6,900 nt of DNA. Source: Bacteroidota bacterium. GTDB lineage: Bacteria > Bacteroidota > Bacteroidia > Chitinophagales > Chitinophagaceae. The stretch spans positions 1-6,900 of the forward strand of contig JAFAGE010000187.1 in assembly GCA_023423015.1 (NCBI GenBank), given 5' to 3'. The notes under the pieces were generated by a model. It was not told the origin of the DNA and did not search any database. It worked only from the letters and a program-made list of their open reading frames with translations. A program made the position numbers and the translations under genes. Of this stretch, positions 1 through 4,700 are shown piece after piece (position 1 is the first letter of the stretch; each line of letters begins with the position of its first letter).

Positions 1-829
1 ATATGGTACCGTCGCGCTGTGTTCCTGAAAACGACAAACGTGCTGCGATGCTTTTGGTAAGCGGACCCGTGATTGAGCTTTTTGCCTGGATGTATCCGTA
101 GTTACCATAACTTAATTCGAATGCTCCTCCTGGTTTAAAGCTGGGTTTACGTGTGGTGATGTTGAATGCACCCGAAGTAGTGTTTTTTCCAAAAAGAGTT
201 CCCTGTGGTCCGCGTAACACTTCCACCTGCTCAATATCGATGAAGTCGAGTGTCGCAGCAGCGGGACGTGCATAATACACACCATCTATATATAAACCAA
301 CTCCGGGATCAAGACCATCATTTGTAAGTCCGAATGGAGAACCAAGTCCCCGGATATTTAAACCTGTATTACGGGGGTTGGACGAGTACAACTGAACAGA
401 CGGAATTAATTCTTTAACGCGGTTTACGTTGAATGCACCAACGTTATCAATCTGTGCTCCACCGATAACGGTTACGGGAATAGGAACATCCTGTAGCAAC
501 TCACGCCGACGACGCGACGTAATAACAATAGTATCTGTTTTAAACAATGCCTGCAAACGAACAACGATATTGTTGGTATTATTTGCACGAACTACTCTTT
601 CTTCTGTTTCAAAACCTGCAAAACTGATTACCAGCGTTGCAGGAAATTGTTGTACCTGCGATATAGAAAAATTACCGAGGGAATCTGATGTAGTGGCGAT
701 GTCTGTATTCTTAACAAGGATGGTAGCATAAGGTATCCCCTGCGTGTTGTTGGCAACAATACGCCCGGATATCTGCGCATGGACAAAAAATGGCACTATG
801 AGTATAGCGAACAAAAAGAACGACTTCAT
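1..829 (-). CDS. TonB-dependent outer-membrane receptor, 5' part (runs off the left edge)
   Basis: An open frame of 276 codons runs from ATG at 829 to the window edge with no stop, so only the N-terminus is present. Residues 1-18 form a signal peptide (MKSFFLFAILIVPFFVHA, cleavage before Q19). Residues 19-92 (QISGRIV, then IPYATILVKNT and SLGNFSI) form a carboxypeptidase-regulatory-like beta domain common in Bacteroidota receptors. A TonB-box-like stretch, DTIVITSRR, lies at 99-107. The plug domain follows: LLQDVPIPVTVI at 111-122, LNIRGLG at 157-163, VGLYIDGVYY at 177-186, and the hallmark VEVLRGPQGTLFGKNTTSGA at 202-221. The beta-barrel begins at about 235. In the family such proteins import siderophores, cofactors or glycans across the outer membrane using TonB energy. 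The plug resembles classic siderophore-type receptors more than SusC, but the substrate cannot be read. It lies behind tetR on the same strand, separated by 346 bp and a likely terminator, so it probably has its own promoter, which I could not locate. Confidence 0.93.
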   Translation of the reverse strand, partial: MKSFFLFAILIVPFFVHAQISGRIVANNTQGIPYATILVKNTDIATTSDSLGNFSISQVQQFPATLVISFAGFETEERVVRANNTNNIVVRLQALFKTDTIVITSRRRRELLQDVPIPVTVIGGAQIDNVGAFNVNRVKELIPSVQLYSSNPRNTGLNIRGLGSPFGLTNDGLDPGVGLYIDGVYYARPAAATLDFIDIEQVEVLRGPQGTLFGKNTTSGAFNITTRKPSFKPGGAFELSYGNYGYIQAKSSITGPLTKSIAARLSFSGTQRDGTI

Positions 830-882
830 TTTGGTATTTGTGTTTGGGAGAAAAGAATGTATGTAATGAGAATTCGGCTGGA

Positions 883-896
883 GAATAGCGTTATTC
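883..896. repeat. Short palindrome upstream of the TonB receptor
   Basis: GAATA (883-887) and TATTC (892-896) are perfect inverted arms around GCGT. The site lies about 55 bp upstream of the receptor start and is directly followed by CAACAACAACAAC. It could be a regulator site for the receptor, but with 5-bp arms chance is quite possible. Confidence 0.3.
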
Positions 897-1012
897 AACA
901 ACAACAACATCGCCGGAAAGAGTAGTAATAGCTCATAATAATTAGTGACGTTTATAAAAGCGTCGCAATCGTTCAATTAATCGGAAGCAAAATAACAGTA
1001 CACATTTCAAAC

Positions 1013-1046
1013 AAAAAAATAAAAGTCTATAAAAAAGGTAGACTTT
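1013..1046 (-). terminator. Probable intrinsic terminator of tetR
   Basis: On the minus strand an 8-bp perfect stem (AAAGTCTA at 1046-1039 on that strand, TAGACTTT at 1029-1022) with a 9-nt loop is followed by TA and seven T (1019-1013). It lies about 130 nt past the tetR stop. The stem is AT-rich and therefore weak, but stem plus T-run in this orientation fits a Rho-independent terminator separating tetR from the TonB receptor. On the plus strand a six-T run (1051-1056) follows the hairpin, so it may act both ways. Confidence 0.55.
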
Positions 1047-1083
1047 AGCATTTTTTACTACTTTTGGATTGCGGGAACTATAA

Positions 1084-1140
1084 AACAGTATTTCTGCGTG
1101 TAGATAACCACACGCATGCTGCGGCATTTATAATACTGTT
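1084..1140. repeat. Nested inverted repeat in the 3' region of tetR
   Basis: Outer arms AACAGTATT (1084-1092) and AATACTGTT (1132-1140) match perfectly over 9 bp. Inside them TGCGTGT (1095-1101) and ACACGCA (1110-1116) form a second perfect 7-bp stem with an 8-nt loop. The internal loop is asymmetric, 2 nt against 15 nt. It starts about 36 nt past the tetR stop. As RNA it could fold as a stable 3' structure upstream of the terminator; as DNA it could be a regulator site for the receptor. The role is unknown. Confidence 0.6.
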
Positions 1141-1175
1141 CGACTCTTCTATTCTGTTGGTTTTTCTACATCAAC

Positions 1176-1802
1176 TCAGCTAACCTGCGGTAGCGCTTGT
1201 AAGAATTTTTGAATTTCCTTTTTCCCTTTTGCAGAAGAATATGGTATCAGGAGCCTTGCAATAAGGTGCAGGTAATGTTTCATCTGCTCTTCTGTGGAAT
1301 GATTACGGAAAGAAACCACTGCTTCCGAAATCCAGAACCTGCTGATTAACGCAATAGAAGAAACGAGAAAATCGCAATCTTCAGCTTCTTTCAGATTCAG
1401 AAAACCATTTGTTGCGAGAGCATTAATGTTAGCTTCTATGGTAGCGTTGCGGATGTTCTGCGTTTTTTTGTATGAAGCGGCAATTATAGGATTACGTTCA
1501 ATCACATGTACAAAACTCAATAGCAGGCAGCGAAAATTGACATGGTTTTCAAACACACCCTGCGTCATATGGAGAAAGCCGCCCATTGTTATCTTTTCAT
1601 TTACGACCATCACTTTTGAGTTTGCTTCGCGGAGAAGCATAGCAATTTCATAAACCAGGTCGTCTTTGGTGGGGAAATAGTAGGTAATATTACTTACCCG
1701 CATGCCGAGTATCCCTGCCAGCTCACGTAACCCCACATATTCAATTCCACGTTCGTTAAACATCTCCAGTGCCTTATTTAATATAACTTCCTTCCTGTTC
1801 AT
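1176..1802 (-). CDS. TetR/AcrR-family transcriptional regulator
   Basis: The product is 208 aa, usual for the family. Residues about 5-52 form the TetR DNA-binding domain: ILNKALEMFNERG (helix 1), then the helix-turn-helix VGLRELAGILGMRVSNITYYF, then the typical PTKDDLVYEI. The rest (55-208) is a helical ligand/dimer domain with no recognisable subfamily signature. I start it at ATG 1802 (MNRKEVILNKALEMF). An upstream in-frame TTG at 1820 would add six residues but lies inside the operator at or before the predicted transcription start. The gene is divergent from the cupin gene, and a perfect 23-bp operator lies between the two starts over its own -7 box, so autorepression is very likely. Its likely targets are the cupin gene and perhaps the genes behind it. 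The effector cannot be deduced. Confidence 0.92.
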   Translation of the reverse strand: MNRKEVILNKALEMFNERGIEYVGLRELAGILGMRVSNITYYFPTKDDLVYEIAMLLREANSKVMVVNEKITMGGFLHMTQGVFENHVNFRCLLLSFVHVIERNPIIAASYKKTQNIRNATIEANINALATNGFLNLKEAEDCDFLVSSIALISRFWISEAVVSFRNHSTEEQMKHYLHLIARLLIPYSSAKGKKEIQKFLQALPQVS

Positions 1803-1808
1803 AAAATA

Positions 1809-1831
1809 AAATTTGGACAATGTCCAAATTT
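1809..1831. promoter_or_regulatory. Perfect 23-bp palindromic operator between tetR and cupin
   Basis: The half-sites AAATTTGGACA (1809-1819) and TGTCCAAATTT (1821-1831) are perfect inverted repeats of 11 bp around the single base 1820. Size and symmetry fit a TetR-family dimer site. It covers the predicted -33 box of the cupin promoter (TTTG 1812-1815) and the -7 box of the tetR promoter (1825-1832), so one bound dimer should shut both. The site is seen directly; its binding by the adjacent TetR is inference. Confidence 0.85.
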
Positions 1832-1842
1832 AGATATTTTTG
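1812..1842 (+). promoter_or_regulatory. Predicted promoter of the cupin gene
   Basis: The -33 box TTTG (1812-1815), 19 nt, then the -7 box TATTTTTG (1835-1842) match the Bacteroidota TTTG-N19-21-TAnnTTTG consensus exactly. Transcription would start near 1847-1850, giving a short leader before ATG 1862 and ruling out the in-frame ATG at 1820 as the start. The -33 box is inside the operator. Confidence 0.75.
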
Positions 1843-1856
1843 CCTTGTCAAACAAA
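1825..1856 (-). promoter_or_regulatory. Predicted promoter of tetR
   Basis: On the minus strand TTTG (1856-1853), 20 nt, then TAAATTTG (1832-1825) match the same consensus exactly. Transcription would start near 1818-1821, about 16-20 nt before ATG 1802. The -7 box overlaps the operator. It overlaps the divergent cupin promoter head-on, so the two also compete for polymerase. Confidence 0.72.
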
Positions 1857-1861
1857 AGAAA

Positions 1862-2434
1862 ATGCAATACACGCTTCCCCACACCATCGAAAATTGCCTT
1901 GGCGAAAAGCTCACTTTTAAAACGTTAGTACACGAACCGGATGGCGACCGCCTCCTGGTAGATAATTGGGTTACACCCGGAAATGGTCCCCTGATGCACA
2001 CCCATTTCCACCAGGAAGAAGCCCTGACTGTAGTGAATGGCCGAATCGGCTACCAGGTTTATGGGCAGGAAGCAAAATATGCAGGTGTGGGCGAAACGGT
2101 GCTGTTTGGCAAAGGAGTGCCGCACCGCTTCTGGAACGCGGGTGATGACATTTTGCACTGCAGCGGCTGGATAAAGCCTGCTAATTCGATCGTGTTTTTT
2201 CTCAGCGCCATATATGCTGCACAAAACAAGTCGGGGTCTGAAGTTCCGGAGAAATTCGACGGTGCATACCTGATTACCCGCTATTCAACAGAATACGAAC
2301 TTGTAGGTCTTCCGGGCTTTGTAAAAAGGGTAATTATACCGCTCACCTATCAATTCGGGAAGTTAACCGGTAAATACAAACATTTTGCTGATGCACCGGA
2401 ACCTTTGAGGGGAGAGGTGAAAGGTGAGAGGTGA
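1862..2434 (+). CDS. Single-domain cupin protein
   Basis: The product is 190 aa from ATG 1862, just after the predicted promoter, with A-rich DNA before it. The cupin core spans about residues 32-105. Motif 1 is GPLMHTHFHQEEALTVVNG, with probable metal ligands H46, H48 and E53. Motif 2 is GETVLFGKGVPHRFWN, with H88 as fourth ligand; the usual proline of this motif is glycine (G83). The last 85 residues (SIVFFLSAIYAAQ, then LPGFVKRVIIPLTYQFGKL) are hydrophobic and resemble a tail seen on small stand-alone cupins. No signal peptide is seen, so it is probably cytoplasmic. Such proteins bind a divalent metal and act as dioxygenases, isomerases or sensors; the substrate is unknown. The last eight residues (RGEVKGER) and the stop codon are encoded by a heptad repeat (2409-2436), so the natural C-terminus was probably altered. 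Repression by the divergent TetR is likely. Confidence 0.88.
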   Translation: MQYTLPHTIENCLGEKLTFKTLVHEPDGDRLLVDNWVTPGNGPLMHTHFHQEEALTVVNGRIGYQVYGQEAKYAGVGETVLFGKGVPHRFWNAGDDILHCSGWIKPANSIVFFLSAIYAAQNKSGSEVPEKFDGAYLITRYSTEYELVGLPGFVKRVIIPLTYQFGKLTGKYKHFADAPEPLRGEVKGER

Positions 2435-2436
2435 GA
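2409..2436 (+). repeat. Heptad tandem repeat at the cupin stop codon
   Basis: Four consecutive 7-mers: GGGGAGA, GGTGAAA, GGTGAGA, GGTGAGA. The TGA stop of the cupin gene (2432-2434) lies in the fourth unit. Two further pyrimidine-side heptads follow at 2443-2456 (CCGTTTG, CCGTCTG). Similar arrays lie at the 3' ends of two other genes in this window. Confidence 0.75.
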
Positions 2437-2455
2437 AGATGGCCGTTTGCCGTCT
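2437..2455 (+). repeat. Small hairpin after the cupin stop
   Basis: AGATGGC (2437-2443) and GCCGTCT (2449-2455) form a 7-bp stem with one G-U pair and a 5-nt loop, starting 2 nt after the cupin stop. No T-run follows, so it is not a convincing terminator. It may slow read-through or protect an mRNA end. Confidence 0.45.
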
Positions 2456-2493
2456 GATGGGATGTATGTAAATTGTCAGTACAATCCCAATAC

Positions 2494-3459
2494 ATGCTGC
2501 ACAAATTTTCTTTGCTGTTGTGCCTTGCGTTTTCGCTGCACTTTGCTGCAACTGCACAACAGACCGATGAGCAGTTCAATCTGCCAATAAAATATTTACT
2601 CGCACTACCCGATGGCTACAACAACGACACCGCGAAAAAATGGCCACTGCTTATATTCCTGCACGGCAGTGGTGAAAGTGGCAATGATCTGAAAAAAGTG
2701 AAAGTGCATGGCCCCCCGAAATTGATTGAAGAAGGAAAAAAGTTACCTTTTATAGTTGTATCACCGCAATCGGAAGGAAATGGATGGCCGGCAGATATTA
2801 TGCAGCGATTTCTGCGGAGCCTCAAGAATGACCTGCGCGTAGACAAAAGCAGGATTTATTTAACCGGCCTTAGCATGGGTGGATTTGGCACCTGGAACTG
2901 GGCTACCAAATATCCCCGCGAGTTCGCCGCAATTGTTCCTATTTGTGGAGGTGGTGATAGCAGCGAAGTTGAAAAACTCAGAGACGTAGCCGTGTGGTGC
3001 TTTCATGGCGCAAAAGACCGGGCCGTTCCGGTCCAGGAAAGTTATGCAATGATGAATGCCTTGAAAAGGCATAATCCCACGGCAAAGCTCACGATATATC
3101 CGGATGCAGAGCATGACAGCTGGACAGAAACTTACAACAACGATAGTCTTTACACCTGGTTGCTTGCCCAGCAACGTAAAGTGTTTACAGCGTCAAACAT
3201 CGCCCCGGCCAAACTTGCCGAATACGCGGGCTCGTACTCAAGAACCGGCAGAGACACGCTGAGGCTGGTTATTGAAAACGATAAACTCTTAGCAATGACC
3301 GGAGGTCCAAAGATCGAAATCAAACATTTTGCTGACGACAGATTTTTCTTCGAACAGGGGGATCTCCAGTATGAATTGAAATTTACCCGTAACAACAGGC
3401 GCAAAATCGAAAAGATGTTGTTTTACGACGACCGCATTGTGGAATTCAAAAAACTTTGA
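2494..3459 (+). CDS. Secreted alpha/beta-hydrolase (esterase/PHB-depolymerase-like) with C-terminal beta domain
   Basis: The product is 321 aa from ATG 2494; the in-frame TTG at 2473 would put seven residues before the signal peptide. The signal peptide is MLHKFSLLLCLAFSLHFAATA, cleaved near Q22. Residues about 30-227 are an alpha/beta-hydrolase: oxyanion region LHGSGESGND (56-65), nucleophile elbow GLSMGG with S127, acid D175 in GAKDRAVP, and H207 in DAEHDSW. The complete triad and the tract TGLSMGGFGTWNWATKYP are typical of the esterase/PHB-depolymerase/feruloyl-esterase-like group, so it should cleave an ester in the periplasm or outside the cell. Residues about 238-321 (KLAEYAGSYSR to FKKL) form a beta-rich tail resembling DUF3471-type domains found behind hydrolases. 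It starts 59 bp after the cupin stop. A weak promoter-like pair (TTTG 2446-2449, TAAATTG 2469-2475) is present, so co-transcription and a separate start are both possible. Confidence 0.88.
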   Translation: MLHKFSLLLCLAFSLHFAATAQQTDEQFNLPIKYLLALPDGYNNDTAKKWPLLIFLHGSGESGNDLKKVKVHGPPKLIEEGKKLPFIVVSPQSEGNGWPADIMQRFLRSLKNDLRVDKSRIYLTGLSMGGFGTWNWATKYPREFAAIVPICGGGDSSEVEKLRDVAVWCFHGAKDRAVPVQESYAMMNALKRHNPTAKLTIYPDAEHDSWTETYNNDSLYTWLLAQQRKVFTASNIAPAKLAEYAGSYSRTGRDTLRLVIENDKLLAMTGGPKIEIKHFADDRFFFEQGDLQYELKFTRNNRRKIEKMLFYDDRIVEFKKL

Positions 3460-3500
3460 CTACCGCGTAATCCTTACATTTACCGTACTAACACCAACAT

Positions 3501-4553
3501 GTGGAACTAATATTGTATGTTCAGCTGGTGCTCAGCATTCTCATGCTGATTGCCATTATCCTTCCCGTATTCAAGAACTCGTTCTGGATATTTCGCATAT
3601 TGGAATATCCGCGATTTCAGATCTGGCTTATCGTTGCGATAATCTGTGTCACGTGGGTATATTCGTTCCAATATGCTGATGTCTTTTTTAAAGTGGTGGC
3701 CATCGCACTTTTTGCGGGATTGATTTACCTCTCGTATAAAATCTGGCCTTACACACCTGCCGCAAAACGCCAGATTAAAACGGTTCGCCCCGGGCGGGCT
3801 GACGACCAGATAAAAATTTACACAGCAAATGTGTTCCAGGATAACAGGGAGTATAGCCGCATCCTTCAACAAATAAAGAATTACGATCCCGACCTGGTGG
3901 TTCTTGTAGAAACCGACAAAGAATGGAAAGCTGCGATGGACGAATTACTGGACACACATCCCAGGTATATCGGGCAGCCCCTGTCGAACACCTATGGAAT
4001 GCTTTTATACAGCCGCTATGAGATAGACGGCCGAGTGCAGATGGTGGTGGAGAGAGATATTCCAAGTATTGAAGCCTGTCTTAAACTTCCATCCGGCCAG
4101 GAGATAAATATATGGGCAGTTCATCCCAAACCTCCTGTTCCCGGTGAATCGTACGATTCGCGTGCAAAGGACAGTGAGATTATGAAAGTGGCCTTTAAGG
4201 CGGAGAAGTCTGAACTGCCGGTAATAGTAATGGGCGACTTCAACGATGTTGCCTGGAGTAATGTGACAGAACTATTTCAAAAAACGGCCCGCCTCCTCGA
4301 TCCGCGGAGAGGTAGAGGATTTTACAGTACGTTCTCAACGCATTCTATGTTTGTAAGATTTCCGCTCGACTATATTTTTTGTTCAAACGATTTTGGCCTG
4401 ATCAGCATGAAGCGAATGCCCAGAAACGGGTCGGATCATTTTGCCATTCTTACACACCTGCAGTACAATCCCGCTTTGCGACACCAGCAGGATGTTAAAC
4501 CTGCCGACCCGGAAGAACGTAAGGAAGCGCGGGAAAAAGAGAAAGCCGCCTGA
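3501..4553 (+). CDS. Membrane-anchored endonuclease/exonuclease/phosphatase (EEP) family protein
   Basis: The product is 350 aa from GTG 3501. An in-frame TAA at 3489 precludes an earlier start, and ATG 3543 would cut the first membrane helix. Three helices lie at about 3-23, 40-59 and 62-82. The EEP catalytic domain at about 104-318 shows the full active-site set: N110 (TANVFQDN), E137 (VLVETD), H208 (AVHPKPP), D246 and N248 (GDFNDV), D290 (LDYIF) and GSDHF with D312-H313. These metal-dependent enzymes cut phosphodiester or phosphate-ester bonds in nucleic acids, inositol phosphates or lipids; this form with an N-terminal membrane anchor is common in Bacteroidota and its substrate is unknown. 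The tail (ADPEERKEAREKEKAA) is charged and probably disordered. The stop codon lies in the stem of a hairpin (4545-4564). It follows the hydrolase after 41 bp on the same strand, without a clear promoter. Confidence 0.9.
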   Translation: MELILYVQLVLSILMLIAIILPVFKNSFWIFRILEYPRFQIWLIVAIICVTWVYSFQYADVFFKVVAIALFAGLIYLSYKIWPYTPAAKRQIKTVRPGRADDQIKIYTANVFQDNREYSRILQQIKNYDPDLVVLVETDKEWKAAMDELLDTHPRYIGQPLSNTYGMLLYSRYEIDGRVQMVVERDIPSIEACLKLPSGQEINIWAVHPKPPVPGESYDSRAKDSEIMKVAFKAEKSELPVIVMGDFNDVAWSNVTELFQKTARLLDPRRGRGFYSTFSTHSMFVRFPLDYIFCSNDFGLISMKRMPRNGSDHFAILTHLQYNPALRHQQDVKPADPEERKEAREKEKAA

Positions 4554-4564
4554 GAACAGGCGGC
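4531..4564 (-). terminator. Intrinsic terminator of the lipoprotein gene, inside the end of the EEP gene
   Basis: GCCGCCTG (4545-4552) and CAGGCGGC (4557-4564) form a perfect, GC-rich 8-bp stem with loop AGAA. On the minus strand it is followed by TTTCTCTTTTT (4544-4534), a good U-tract, about 137 nt past the lipoprotein stop. On the plus strand no T-run follows, so it is mainly a minus-strand terminator, although the stem may also stall or protect the EEP mRNA. The EEP stop codon TGA (4551-4553) straddles the stem and loop. Confidence 0.75.
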
Positions 4565-4618
4565 CTGATGACCCTCTGTGTTATCGAAACCTGGAAAATG
4601 TTTTTGCGTTCCACCTAT

Positions 4619-4650
4619 GCTGAAGCTCACGCTTGAGCTGGAGTTTCAGC
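4619..4650. repeat. Inverted repeat in the convergent intergenic region
   Basis: GCTGAAGCTC (4619-4628) and GAGTTTCAGC (4641-4650) pair over 10 bp with one G-U pair and a 12-nt loop. An alternative inner stem AGCTC/GAGCT (4624-4628, 4635-4639) competes with it. It lies between the EEP stop and the lipoprotein stop. A second small stem, GGCGGA/TCTGCC, is at 4661-4676. Neither has a T-run. Confidence 0.55.
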
Positions 4651-4670
4651 GTCGGCTCATGGCGGACAAG

Positions 4671-4698
4671 TCTGCCCTCTGCCTTTTGCCCTTGCGTG
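4671..4698 (-). repeat. Heptad tandem repeat just after the lipoprotein stop
   Basis: On the plus strand the units are TCTGCCC, TCTGCCT and TTTGCCC, followed by a degenerate TTGCGTG. On the lipoprotein's sense strand this reads GGGCAAA, AGGCAGA, GGGCAGA, beginning within ten bases of the TAA stop (4701-4703). Its period and placement match the arrays at 2409-2436 and 6100-6134, with a different unit sequence. Confidence 0.65.
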
Positions 4699-4700
4699 CC

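Larger units (their letters stand above)
830..1175. other. Gene-free stretch between tetR and the TonB receptor
   Basis: This is 346 bp with no convincing gene. Read on the minus strand it is the 3' region of tetR followed by the leader of the TonB receptor. It holds a nested inverted repeat (1084-1140), a hairpin plus T-run (1013-1046), a 14-bp palindrome (883-896) and a short CAA run (896-908). A 61-codon minus-strand frame at 942-1127 overlaps both hairpins, has no recognisable domain and is not accepted as a gene. No clean TTTG-N19-21-TAnnTTTG promoter was found for the receptor. Confidence 0.7.

Noticed and set aside
429..731. Plus-strand 100-codon frame over the receptor gene
   Set aside because: It is antisense to the well-supported TonB-dependent receptor and has no domain.
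1099..1110. DnaA-box-like TTATCTACA on the minus strand
   Set aside because: It has one mismatch to TTATCCACA, no second box and no replication genes nearby, and is explained by the inner stem of the inverted repeat.
942..1127. 61-codon minus-strand reading frame
   Set aside because: It overlaps both the nested inverted repeat and the probable terminator, has no recognisable domain, and its hydrophobic and basic residues come from AT-rich DNA.
1818..1822. Upstream starts at base 1820 for both tetR (TTG) and the cupin gene (ATG)
   Set aside because: Both arise from the centre of the palindromic operator and lie at or before the predicted transcription starts. The downstream ATGs at 1802 and 1862 fit the promoters and the protein families.
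2494..2556. Lipoprotein signal for the hydrolase (LLLC near residue 10)
   Set aside because: The cysteine is too early and lacks the small residues before it. The hydrophobic stretch continues past it to a signal-peptidase-I-like ATA-Q site.
3455..3482. Promoter for the EEP gene (TTTG 3455-3458, TACATTTA 3475-3482)
   Set aside because: Spacing is only 16 nt instead of 19-21 and the -7 box lacks its final G, so it is not strong enough to list.
3507..4065. Long minus-strand frames (121 and 96 codons) across the EEP gene
   Set aside because: They are antisense shadows of a gene that has every catalytic motif of the EEP family on the plus strand.
4557..4640. Small plus-strand gene after the EEP stop
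   Set aside because: The short frames here have no domain and cover terminator and hairpin DNA.
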